From Plenodomus lindquistii (taxonomy: Eukaryota; Ascomycota; Dothideomycetes; Pleosporales; Leptosphaeriaceae), in NCBI GenBank assembly GCA_025504975.1, contig JANUWI010000014.1, positions 434,001 to 498,000 of the forward strand: 64,000 nucleotides of DNA, given 5' to 3'. The translations under genes were made by a program, and so were the position numbers. Every line of letters begins with the position of its first letter. Positions within the stretch are counted from its first letter, which is position 1. A model generated the notes under the pieces. It ran no database searches. It had not been told where the DNA came from and saw nothing but the letters and a program-made list of their open reading frames with translations. This document shows positions 23,074-32,464 of the stretch, piece by piece.

Positions 23074-23367
23074 TGATGCGATGTGAATGCTGAGAAATTG
23101 CGAGACAGCATGCAAAGAGGTGAAGAGTGCTATTTGAAGCACGGCTGGACGAGGTCCGCGCGTGAGTGAGACGATGGGAGGCCTTGATGATCGACAGGCA
23201 CACCAGGCACCAGCCCCAAATGCGGTTAGCGGTCCTTCTGCTGCCTACACCATAGGCGACGTGACGTCTCTGTCCGTTTCCAGGGTCATCTAAACCCTTC
23301 ACTTATTTGCTTGCTTCGCTGTCGCAAGATTGCATTGTTACCCTTCATCCATCCCGCAGACTGCACC
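23074..23367. promoter_or_regulatory. Bidirectional promoter, PARP and F-box genes
   Basis: Only 294 bp separate the two divergent ATGs, so the promoters must overlap or abut. No TATA box or specific operator was identified. Confidence 0.45.
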
Positions 23368-24852
23368 ATGGCCTCGCTGCTCACCATCCCACTGGAACTG
23401 CTTGTCGCAGTATCCACCCACTTGTCAACTCCAGATCTTGCTTCACTCCGTCTCACTTGCAAGCAAGTCGAAAAGTCGCTCTACGAATGGTTCTCCGAGG
23501 AATTCTTCACCAAGAAACAGTTCATGCTCACTTACCCGAGCCTGCAGACCCTCATAGACATCTCCAAGCATGTCGGCTTCTCCAAGAAACTGAAGCATGT
23601 CATCATAGCCACCAATGTCTACGACTCTGTCCCACTGCGATTTCGAGACAAAGATGCATCAATCCGATATACTCAAGGCTATGAGAGTCAGAGGACTCTG
23701 CTGAGTACCGGCTTCGATCGCGAAATGCTCACCGAGGCGTTCCAGAACTTGGTCAATTTGCACACGGTTGGCATCCGCGACTTCAACGCTAAGAGCAGAC
23801 TTCGAGACGGCCAGCATGCAAGCTGGACATCTTGGGGCGCTACGACTGTCGAGAAGGAGACGGGTGTGCAGCTCTCTTTCTCAACCCGGACTGCCTATGG
23901 AGCCGAGCTCGGTGGCCAATTCTTGGGCCGTGTCTTCTCGACGGTGAACTACGCTCTCGGAAAGGCAGGGCGCACACCTCCTGAGCTGGAAGTTCTTTTG
24001 CGTAAGGGCGGGCTTCCGGACATTACTTTCAGCTTACCAGATTTCCTACTGCCGACTGTTGAGCCAGTTCTTCGCAGTTTCTCAAGTCTACTTCTCAACG
24101 TCAGTCTTCCGCTCGTATACCATCATACGCATTCTGGAGGGTCTGCTGTTGAGACTCAATCTGGCTGTGCACTTCGGCGTTTCCTGAGCTTCACATCAAA
24201 CTTGACGCACCTTCGCCTAAACATTACGGACCATTTGGCGACCGACTTTACCGGTAGTAGCTTTATTGAATGGCTGGGTCTGCCCGTACCGATCGCAGCA
24301 CCGCTCGGAAATGACTTGAGCCCTCCCCCCATCTCGCTCCCGCTCCTGAAGACTCTCGAACTCGGTCAACTTAAGATCTTGCCCGACACACTCCTCTCTG
24401 TCATAGCGAAGTTCGCCCCATCCCTCCATAGCATAAGTCTTTGGCGAATGGCTCTCACGACCAAGACTACGCCTCCACATGGTCACAAACCCAACTTTTG
24501 GGCAGACTTCTTGCGCCGGATGGTCGATATACCACAGCTCGATCTGAATCATCTGAAGCTGGGCATGCTTCAGCAGGACTACCCGTATGTCCGCTCGATG
24601 TTTGTGAACTTCAAGAGCGAAGACGGCAACGACGCATCCAACTTGAAGCAGGTGGAATATCAGGGCAAGGAGATGAAGAAGTTTTTGAAGTCTCTCATCG
24701 GTCGTGTGAATGTGGAGTGGATCGAAAGAGAGGAGATTGACTCGGAAGTCTCGGACGACTCCATGGCTGATCCTGATCATGAGGATGACGATGACGATGA
24801 CGATGACGATGAGGAGGACGATGATGATGATGACAATGACGATGACGAGTAG
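23368..24852 (+). CDS. F-box protein with acidic tail
   Basis: A single exon of 494 residues from the ATG at 23368. Residues 1-45 match an F-box (LLTIPLELLVAVSTHLSTPD, then LASLRLTCKQVEKSLYEWF), the Skp1-binding part of SCF ubiquitin ligases. The rest has leucine-rich stretches compatible with a substrate-binding repeat region. The C-terminus is an Asp/Glu run of about 25 residues encoded by a GATGAC-type repeat (24780-24850), probably prone to length change. The substrate is unknown. Confidence 0.8.
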   Translation: MASLLTIPLELLVAVSTHLSTPDLASLRLTCKQVEKSLYEWFSEEFFTKKQFMLTYPSLQTLIDISKHVGFSKKLKHVIIATNVYDSVPLRFRDKDASIRYTQGYESQRTLLSTGFDREMLTEAFQNLVNLHTVGIRDFNAKSRLRDGQHASWTSWGATTVEKETGVQLSFSTRTAYGAELGGQFLGRVFSTVNYALGKAGRTPPELEVLLRKGGLPDITFSLPDFLLPTVEPVLRSFSSLLLNVSLPLVYHHTHSGGSAVETQSGCALRRFLSFTSNLTHLRLNITDHLATDFTGSSFIEWLGLPVPIAAPLGNDLSPPPISLPLLKTLELGQLKILPDTLLSVIAKFAPSLHSISLWRMALTTKTTPPHGHKPNFWADFLRRMVDIPQLDLNHLKLGMLQQDYPYVRSMFVNFKSEDGNDASNLKQVEYQGKEMKKFLKSLIGRVNVEWIEREEIDSEVSDDSMADPDHEDDDDDDDDDEEDDDDDDNDDDE

Positions 24853-25471
24853 AATGTCGATAGTCTCTGTCTGCTATCACCCAATGTTCGTAATATGATG
24901 ACTGAATGATCTTAATACCCTCCTCGTAAGACCCGTCACGCTTCCATGTATCTTCAAATGGTAGTGATAAAGTGCACAACATGAGCGTCTTGCTGGATGG
25001 ACACGGTCGCCAGTACCTAACAATAAAATATCATCACGACTACACGTCTGGAAAGTGCCATCATGTAAAGAGGTGAGAGCGATATAGTGCATGCACATTT
25101 ACGACTGTTTGACTCTGTGAGTTTATAACACACCGAGGAGCTGACGTGACGCAATTAGGTGACATGCGTGAAGACGATTCAACGTCCCCCCGCTATCATC
25201 TAAGAGTGGACAGGACGACACATGTACTACACACATCACTAAACTTGCTCTCCTCGATTTACAATGACTCACTTCATTGTCACAAACATAGGGGATCCGG
25301 GGATGTACCAGTGTGATTTCAATCCAATTCTGACATACAATATACTAACTACAAGAATTCCATTGCCAAATCTACCAAAAGCCCGCGCTAATCATGTACG
25401 ATGAGGTCAACAAGCACAGAAATGGTGTATGCGCCCACCCTGATACCCCGCCCAGGACATGAACCCACCCC
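24853..25471. other. Intergenic, between convergent genes
   Basis: Presumed 3' UTRs of the F-box gene and the coiled-coil gene. No structure was recognised. Confidence 0.45.
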
Positions 25472-26092
25472 CTATTCCTTCAAAGACTCGCGATTGCGGG
25501 GCAAATTCCCCAGAACGTCCTTGTAAGCTTCCATCTGATCTTCGTGGAGATAAGGGCAGATCTCACCGCTACAGGTCACGCTCTTAGTGCAGCGATCACT
25601 GTACTTGGGCGGCGGGATGGTGTTATCTTCAGTAGCTTTGGAGCGTATAGGGATCGTAAAGTTGAAGTTGAAGTGGTTGTTGTTGATGTTTGTGTTCGCG
25701 GTGCTTCCTGGGGCGAGATTCTGCATGTACGAGGCGGGAACGTTGGGGGTGGGGAGATCAATACCCAGGTTGTCCTTGACGAAGCGCTTCGCAGTGGAGA
25801 GTTGGCTGTGCAGTTGGCTCGACTGGGATGCGTAGAACTCCGCCTGTCCCGTCATTTGGTCCGCGTAAGTTTGCAATTCTCTTGGTGTAGTGCTTGCAGG
25901 CGAGCGGCCGCCTTGTCGGTGAAGCGCGGCGACGACGTCCTTCATGCGTTTGTTCTCGTCTCTCAGTGTCGCGTTCTCGCCGTTAAGACCACAGACGTCT
26001 TCCTTGAGCGATGTGTTTTCCTTGCAGAGAGCGACATTGCGAGCCTTGAAGGTGCCGATCTGGTGCTTGAGTCGGCCGATATCAGAGTTCAT
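25472..26092 (-). CDS. Coiled-coil hypothetical protein with CCCH-like cysteines
   Basis: A single exon. The open frame extends upstream, but the natural start is the ATG at 26092 (MNSDIGRLKHQIG), giving 206 residues; the upstream part has no coding character. Residues 5-60 form a heptad-type coiled coil (LKHQIGTFKARNVALCKENT, then NGENATLRDENKRMKDVVAA). Near residues 165-185 the order C-x5-C-x4-C-x3-H (from DRC to CPYLH) could bind zinc, but it is not the canonical CCCH spacing. Function is unknown. The upstream region is shared with the putative structured RNA that runs the other way. Confidence 0.6.
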   Translation of the reverse strand: MNSDIGRLKHQIGTFKARNVALCKENTSLKEDVCGLNGENATLRDENKRMKDVVAALHRQGGRSPASTTPRELQTYADQMTGQAEFYASQSSQLHSQLSTAKRFVKDNLGIDLPTPNVPASYMQNLAPGSTANTNINNNHFNFNFTIPIRSKATEDNTIPPPKYSDRCTKSVTCSGEICPYLHEDQMEAYKDVLGNLPRNRESLKE

Positions 26093-26607
26093 ATTGATGG
26101 CGAGGGGTTGGCAGATGATTGCGTTAAGGGTTGAGCGTGACCGAGCGCTTATTAAGTGAAGGATTGAGTGGGGTCGAGTGCGATTGAGAGGCAGGTGATA
26201 GACGAGAGAGAGCAAAAGTGTTGAGTAGGTATTTTCATGATTGAAGGTGGGGCAAGCGCTCAGACTACAGCCGACACACTTCCTCAAGAGTGAGGGTGAT
26301 GGTGACGGTGGCGAGCAATTCTGACCCTTGCAGACTACGCGCAAAGTCTGAATGTAAGACATATTGTAGTGATAGAAGCGCGTCGAATCTCTGTTATGAA
26401 TGGAAGGCCACGTCATGACCGAGCTGATTGGTTGGGTGGACCGATATTCACTTCCAATGTCGGTCACGTGACGTGGTGAGCAAACGGGCGTACGTGACTC
26501 CCCAGCGCGCTTGCTGAGTCACGCGCTTAAGCAGGGTCCAAGCTCCCAGCCCCCTCCACATATAATCCTCCTCTCCCCCCGCTCTCTCCTCTTTTCCTTT
26601 CTCCTCA
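26093..26607. promoter_or_regulatory. Divergent promoter with TATA box, E-box palindrome and GCN4-type site
   Basis: Between the coiled-coil gene (minus) and the hairpin RNA (plus). Visible elements are the palindrome GTCACGTGAC at 26463-26472 (CACGTG core, bHLH type), TGAGTCA at 26515-26521 (Gcn4/CpcA-type bZIP site), TATAAT at 26561-26566 and a long CT-rich tract at 26567-26607. A TATA box followed 30-45 bp later by the end of a pyrimidine tract is a common fungal start-site layout, which suggests plus-strand transcription starting near 26600-26610. Use of these sites is inferred. Confidence 0.5.
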
Positions 26608-26609
26608 GA

Positions 26610-27115
26610 GTTGGGTCGCAGGAACAATACCTGCCTCAAGAAGTTCATGTCTTGAGCACCTCTCTCACGTTCCACCGTACTGCTATCGACTTCCGATAGT
26701 ATCACGGTTTGACACCCTCAGTACCATGGTCGGACCGCCCCAGAAACGCAGCCATGGAGACTGAACCCCTCTGCGATCGGACCGCCCCAGAAACGCAGTC
26801 GCAGACGGAGGCAGACCTATTGAGTTGTCATGGATACACGGCGGACCGCTCAGAACGCGTCGTGTTGCTGAGTCCAGTTGGATAGGATCAGCAGGGCTTA
26901 CACTGTGGACCGCTTAGAACGCACATGTGTAGGATCATCCTGGGCGACACGGTGGGGATACGCGACGGACCGCTCAGAACGCGTCGCAAGTCTGCAGAAC
27001 ATCTTCGGGTGTACCTGTGGGCGAAACTCAGGATGGACCGCTTAGAACGCATCCAACGAGCATACTACTTCGGTAGGGTAAGGCGAGTTTGGCTTCGCCA
27101 GGTCTTTTGAGGACA
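26610..27115 (+). ncRNA. Putative structured RNA with six conserved-loop hairpins
   Basis: Six hairpins share the core YGGACCGC-YY-AGAA(A)CGCR. Their spans are 26718-26764, 26770-26805, 26836-26865, 26899-26931, 26962-26987 and 27027-27060. The stems are unrelated in sequence but all pair: CCATGG/CCATGG with an outer TCAGT/ACTGA, TCTGCGA/TCGCAGA, ACACGGCG/CGTCGTGT, TACACTGTG/CACATGTGTA (one bulge), GCGACG/CGTCGC and GGATG/CATCC with an outer CTC/GAG. A conserved loop on covarying stems is the hallmark of a selected RNA structure. Further hairpins are CTATCG/CGATAG at 26683-26699, ACATC-UUCG-GGTGT at 27000-27013, CTAC-UUCG-GTAG at 27064-27075 and GGCGA/TCGCC just after. No long open frame crosses it. 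It may be a stand-alone ncRNA or the 5' leader of the frame at 27543. The 5' and 3' ends are estimates. Confidence 0.7.
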
Positions 27116-27542
27116 AAGTCAAGTTTTGAACCGTGCTGGTGCATGTCTGCCAACGGTATTCGATTCTCTTTTATTTTCATTGAGTGCCGTGCCTTGTGCG
27201 CAGCCTTGAGGAAGGAATGATATGAAGAGAGAATACAATGCTTGGAGCGGCTGTCCGACTACATTGTGACTTGACAAGAGATACTTTAGTGACCGACGAC
27301 ATCAACACAGCTTTACGAAGACTCCACTAACCAAAGACTTCAACACGAGTGGTAAGGGCTCCACTGGCACACAACTCTAGCAATGACTCTATTGACACAC
27401 ACAACTTTGACAGCGTCCCCACTGACCAACGACATCAGCATATCCCAACACCTCCACACAAAGCATACCGTAGAGTTAGGCGTTACCTAATAAATCCCCA
27501 CAGCTCACCAACACCACCACCGCGCAGACACCCAACGCGTTA
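27116..27542. other. Spacer after the hairpin RNA
   Basis: No clear gene. A 64-codon frame at 27349-27543 runs up to the next frame but has no domain features. It could be the 3' part of the structured RNA or leader sequence of the downstream frame. Confidence 0.35.
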
Positions 27543-28145
27543 ATGACCTACGCCCGCAGCAAAACCCCCCTCCTCAACAACCTTCAAGCCACGTCCCAAG
27601 CGCTCCACCATCAGCAGCAGCAGCACCAAGTCCCTTCACCAACACTCCCTGCTTTCGCTACCCCTCACTCGCCCTACCCACTCCACCCACATATACCCGC
27701 ACACCACCCCAGACCATACATACCACGCACAAGACACACAAAGCCGCATCTCCAATACGCAGCCCTATCGCGCACAAGACCAGACCCTCTTCTCACCACC
27801 AGGACAAGAAATATCCCCATTTGGCGCACAAACATACTATCCACACCTACCCTCGGTCGCGCCCAGCGTCCTCACCTACACCCATCGTTCTCACCAGCCT
27901 CACCGCCGCCCAACACAATATCAGCACCACACCCGCCCACGCCCACGCCCGCGGCCCTGTGCCCTCCTCTTTCCATAAGTACCTCCACACTACCCGCCCA
28001 TCCTCCTCCTCCTCCTCCCCTCCTCCTTCTCATACACTACACTCTCCTCCACCACTCTCCCCCACGCGCCACAAAAAGAGAAGAAATGAGACGTGTACCT
28101 GACACACCCCACCCCACCCCACCGCAGTACAGTGAGAAAGCTTAA
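27543..28145 (+). CDS. Pro/His/Gln-rich frame, reading frame uncertain
   Basis: An open frame of 200 codons begins MTYARSKTPLLNNLQATSQA and has a Gln run. The protein-like signal moves between frames: first this frame, then a second frame with AQDQTLFSPPGQEISPFGAQ and TYYPHLPSVAPSVLTY (about 27770-27880), then back to a Pro/Ser-rich end. Either several small indels have broken a real low-complexity gene, or introns are missed, or this is only C-rich DNA with open frames by composition. All three frames lack stops over long stretches because the strand is poor in T-led stops. I claim no function. Confidence 0.3.
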   Translation: MTYARSKTPLLNNLQATSQALHHQQQQHQVPSPTLPAFATPHSPYPLHPHIPAHHPRPYIPRTRHTKPHLQYAALSRTRPDPLLTTRTRNIPIWRTNILSTPTLGRAQRPHLHPSFSPASPPPNTISAPHPPTPTPAALCPPLSISTSTLPAHPPPPPPLLLLIHYTLLHHSPPRATKREEMRRVPDTPHPTPPQYSEKA

Positions 28146-28591
28146 ACAGTAGCGCATGTATTCCAGAAAGCCGGCCGGCGTGGGTATACTGGATTCTGAG
28201 AAATGCTGGCGTAAGTGGTGATTAGTATGAGAGTAAGAAGATTGGGTGGGATGAGTATAAGAGTCACTCGAGTCTCGACTAGGGATCTTGGGGTGGGGGT
28301 GGGAGAGGGAGGGGGTATGATGAGGTGAGGTGAGTAGGGTAGGACAGGGTAGGAAGATGTGAGATTGATCCAGTATGAGATGGGGGAGGCGAAAAGAAGA
28401 GAAGAGGAGGAGAGGAGAGGAGAGATGGGTAGGTTAGCTGTATATAATATACTCGTTTGGCAATATTTGGAGTATGGCTTGCATTGTCGTGTAGATGGAG
28501 ATGTTACTACAACACCTCGTTCATCACTCACCCTCGCGAACAGCAAAACAACACAACGCGTTGCAACACATTACGACACAATGACCGCTAC
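28146..28591. other. Intergenic, purine-rich on the plus strand
   Basis: Includes GA-rich and GGTGAGG-type tracts around 28280-28430. No gene is supported. It lies at the 3' side of the eIF2B gamma gene. Confidence 0.4.
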
Positions 28592-30463
28592 CTACAGCGC
28601 CAACCCCTCCCCATCATCAAACCCCCCACCCTCCCCCTCCATCTCCGTATTCGCAAACTCGCCACCCTCCGCATCCTCCCCGACATCAAAGCGCATGAAT
28701 TTCTCATTCTTAGCTTCGGCTGTGTAGACGTTAGTTCTCTGCTTATCTCACACTGGCACACAGAGGGTGTAAAAAAGGAGGGAAGACTTACTACCCCACT
28801 CCACAACCTGACCATCCTGAACCTCACAATCCTTAAGTACAGTCTTATCCTCACCCCTCCCGGCCCCGCCCTCAACTCTACACCTCCGTCCGAGTATACA
28901 ATCCGTAAGTTGAACATTTGCCCCCACCTCCACACCATCCATAAGCAGACACCGGAGTAATCTCGCGCCCTCGCCAATCTTGCAATTGTAGCCAATGACG
29001 CTTTCTTTGATGTTGCTTTTTTCTTCCACAATGACGTTGTCGGCTAGAAGGCTATTTTCGGCTTCGACGCGGCATCGCTTGGGGATGGATTCTTTGTGGG
29101 CGACTTTGGAGAGGTGGGCGAGGGGGGATGCGGCGTCGCGGCCGACTTCTTCGATGGAGGGCAGTTTGGCGAGGCGCAGGGAGGTGGTGAGGAGGAGGTG
29201 GGAGTCGTCTACTCGGCGGATGAGGGGCGCGGCGGGGGTGGAGGGGTGGATGTATGCGAGGATGGGAGGGATTTTGAGTTTTGATTCGGATGGGGATAGG
29301 GATTTTGCGGTGTCGGGGATGATGGAGGAGCGGGTGACGCGGGAGGCGAGCGATGGCGCGGCGGGTGCAGTGGTGGATTGGCTGGGCTGAACAGAGTATG
29401 TGGTGCTGAAGTTTGAGACGTCGATTTCTTCCTCGATGAGCTGGGAGCCCATGTCTGATTCTTCGTCTTCGCCTTGGAGAATGGAGCGCAGGCCCAACTT
29501 GTCGCCGAGTCCGTCTTGCCAGCCGGCCTTTGACCACCAGCCAATGACTTCTTCGCTGATGGACTCGAATTTCTCGTTCTTTTTGATCATTTCAATAACC
29601 CAGTAAGGGAAGAAGTAAATGTGGGCGTCGCGGTGGGTGGTGAGCATCTTTATGCGGGCGTGTTTACGGATCAATGAATGTCGTATGGGGAAGGTCTTGT
29701 TTTCTTCTGTGATGTCGTTGAGGGTGTCGCTGGGAACGGAGTAGACGAGGTTGGACAGGTGTCTCCGCAATGAGTCGGCTGGTGCGGGCACAATGGGTGT
29801 TGGGAGGGGAGTGGTTGCGATGAAGTCTGTTTCTGCGCCTTTCTTGGTGTCTTCGCCTTTGGTCTGGTACCATACGCCGAGTCCTCCTCTCCGGCCGAGC
29901 TTCTCTCCCCCAGCGCCTGAAGCGATCTTGTTGCCATCGGTGTCCAATCCTCCACTTGCGCCTGCGAAGCCTCCTTGCTCCACCATCCAGGCATCTGCCA
30001 GGGCAGTGCCATCCAATTCGCATACGAGGTCGCAGGGCAGTACGATGAAGTCGCCCTTGATTGCGCTTTGTACTTCAGGTAGTCGGAAGAGGTCGCCGGT
30101 ACTCGTTTCGTGTGTGAGGTCCTTGGGCGCGAGGATGTCTGGTCGCGGCGAAGGGAGGGTGGTGAGATGTGGGTTCTGGGACATGCCCGTCTTGATGGCC
30201 TCGAGCGACTCTGGCGGTGTGACGACTGTGATGTCTAGGCACAGTCAATATCATTTAGGTGTTGGGGGACGATTTGGCGTGCCTGTGACTCCCATGCGGT
30301 AACACCATTCCAGCGGGTACCAGACCATGGGACGGTTCGCAATAGGCAGCAGCGCCTTTGGAATCTCCTTGGGCGTCGACGTGAATGTGCTGAAGGATGC
30401 GCCAGGGCCGCAGAGGATCAGGGCCTGGAAGCCCGCCGCGGGCAGTGACGTCGCATGAGGCAT
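28592..30463 (-). CDS. GCD1: Translation initiation factor eIF2B subunit gamma
   Basis: Three exons, 30463-30283, 30234-28792 and 28719-28592, give 583 residues. The N-terminal nucleotidyltransferase-like part is clear (FQALILCGPGASFSTFTSTP, then KALLPIANRPMVWYPLEWCY, and later GDFIVLPCDLVCELDG). The C-terminal left-handed beta-helix hexapeptides read NSLLADNVIVEEKSNIKESV, then IGYNCKIGEGARLLRCLLMD. The tail GTEAKNEKFM matches the family. The subunit belongs to the eIF2B guanine-nucleotide exchange complex that recycles eIF2-GTP; in yeast its partner is Gcd6. The first intron (30282-30235, 48 nt) appears to be GC-AG (ACAG|GCACGC), restoring RMGVTDITVV. A GT 12 nt downstream is also in frame and would add GTPNH. 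The last intron is 28791-28720. Confidence 0.92.
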
Positions 30464-30826
30464 TGTGTGTGAATTGTGTGTGAATTGTGCGCAGTGCGCA
30501 GCCAAGATGACGTGGTGCGGGACGATTCAGGCGGACTTGTAGGCTCTTCTCGGTTGGCGGTATGGAGTGGCGGTATTTTTGTGTATAGGCAATACTGCAG
30601 GCACAGCTCAGATTCACGCGTCGTGGGGTCGAAGAGTCACCCCGCCGGCAGCTGCAACAAAAATGGCGAATGACTCGCGGCCCACGCTCCACCTCGGCGG
30701 GCGCGTGTCAGGCAGGCACGGCGGCAGCTTCCCCAGCCACATGGCAAGCAACAACAGGAGGCGACGGCTGGACCACCACCACCCCCCCCATACCCCCATA
30801 ACCCCCCAAACCATGCGCTGAACAAC
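30464..30826. promoter_or_regulatory. Divergent promoter, eIF2B gamma and peroxin-22-like genes
   Basis: 363 bp between divergent ATGs. It contains a C-rich tract just before 30827. No defined operator was recognised. Confidence 0.4.
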
Positions 30827-32158
30827 ATGTCGGGCTTCAACTACGACCGCTACGACAGGCGCCAGTCGTCCAGCAAGAGCCGCTCCGCCCTGGGCTTCTA
30901 CGTGCCGCTGATCCTCACCGTCACCGTTGCGACGGCCGGCCTCGCCGCGTGGGTGTGGAGCGCGCGCGAAGACAGCCACGACTACAGCTCCGACGACGAC
31001 CTGAGCTACGGCGACGACTCGTCCCACGAGAAGCGCCATGGCAAGGCGCCGGCGGGCGAGGTGCGCCGCGACGTGACGGGCCTGTCGCAGGGCATCACCC
31101 ACGGCAACAACGACGACGACCACTCGCTCCTCGGCCGCGCCCAGGGCGTCATCCGCCGCACCCCGAGCCCCCAGCAGCTCTTCGACTCGGTCAGCAAGAA
31201 GACGGCGGCGGGGCTGGCGGCGGCGGGCGCGGCGGCTGGGGCTGCCCTGGCCTCGATCCGCGAGGAAGACAAGGACGAGGCCTTTGGCGACCACACCAGA
31301 TGGTCCGAGGAAGCTGCCATCCGCCGCAGCGTCGACGCCCAGTCACGCGACAGCGCCGCCGCCGTCGACACGCAGAGCAGGAGCTTCGCAGCCAGCGTCA
31401 AGAACGGGCCCCAGTTCACGGGCAAGCGCCGCACCGTCGTCCTCGTCGTGTCTGCCGAGAGCCTCATGGACCGCGAAGACGACGACCACGGCGCCTACCG
31501 CTCCGAGAACGCCACTATCCTCTCCCAACTCCCGGACACCGACTTCCAAAGAACCAAACTCTTCGTCCTCGTCTACACGCCCTCTCTCCGCTCCCGCCCC
31601 CAATCTCGCGCAAACAACTCCTCCCCACTCGGCTCCTCGTACAGCGCCATCTCCACCCCCGCACGCACCCCCGGCGAGGAACTCCAGTCCATCGACCCCA
31701 AACCAGAAGACATGGTCTACACCCCCGCCCTCTCCACCCGCAGCTCCGACACGGTGCTCTGGAACACGCTTCACGCACAAGCCCTACGCCTCGTCGAGAA
31801 CCCAGCCATGGTCATGCCCTTCTCCACTCCCACTGGCTTCGTGCACATGCTGAGGCACATCGGGCCAGAACTAGTCTACGTTGTTGATGCGCTGAGCGGA
31901 ACACAAGGCAGCAATATTGAAGACATCAAGCGCTGGGTCGGCCAGACCATCGTTGTTGTTGGTGCGGATGGGACGGGGCTTGGCGTGCTGGTCGATACGG
32001 ATGATGAGGGACCGCAGCGCAAGGGCAAGTCTACAGAACACGCAGTGTCCAAGTGGTGGGAGAGCGCGGACATGGTTGGGCTGGGCAAGGGCGTGGAGAT
32101 TGTGGATGCGGGAAGGTTTGCGGATGACTATGAGAGGAGGGTTGGGGGGAGGGAGTAA
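30827..32158 (+). CDS. Peroxin-22-like membrane protein
   Basis: A single exon of 443 residues from the ATG at 30827. One membrane segment lies near residues 21-45 (ALGFYVPLILTVTVATAGLA). It is followed by a long acidic, disordered linker (about 50-190) and a C-terminal folded region beginning KRRTVVLVVSAESLM, with alternating strands and helices (PELVYVVDALSG, TIVVVGADGTGLGVL). This layout matches fungal peroxin-22-type proteins. Pex22 anchors the ubiquitin-conjugating enzyme Pex4 at the peroxisome and activates it to recycle Pex5. Sequence conservation of Pex22 is weak, so the call rests on architecture and overall resemblance. Confidence 0.6.
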   Translation: MSGFNYDRYDRRQSSSKSRSALGFYVPLILTVTVATAGLAAWVWSAREDSHDYSSDDDLSYGDDSSHEKRHGKAPAGEVRRDVTGLSQGITHGNNDDDHSLLGRAQGVIRRTPSPQQLFDSVSKKTAAGLAAAGAAAGAALASIREEDKDEAFGDHTRWSEEAAIRRSVDAQSRDSAAAVDTQSRSFAASVKNGPQFTGKRRTVVLVVSAESLMDREDDDHGAYRSENATILSQLPDTDFQRTKLFVLVYTPSLRSRPQSRANNSSPLGSSYSAISTPARTPGEELQSIDPKPEDMVYTPALSTRSSDTVLWNTLHAQALRLVENPAMVMPFSTPTGFVHMLRHIGPELVYVVDALSGTQGSNIEDIKRWVGQTIVVVGADGTGLGVLVDTDDEGPQRKGKSTEHAVSKWWESADMVGLGKGVEIVDAGRFADDYERRVGGRE

Positions 32159-32429
32159 GTGGTGTTCTCTCGTCCTGCTCTTGATGTTGATGTGCATCTT
32201 GATGTGTGATTACCCCCTCGTGTTTATCGCTTGTTTTGCTTTGCTTTGCTTTGTTTATGTTGAATGGGAGGGAGGCATGGGATGGCTGATGATGAGGGTG
32301 GGAATTGGCTCTGGCTCTGGCTTTTGCGCTAGAAATCAAAGCCATGTATGTATCTATGTATGTAACGAGAGCAACGATTACTTATATATCTTCAATCTTC
32401 AACAACCCTTCTGTCTTTACACACTCTGT

Positions 32430-32464
<35 letters not shown>

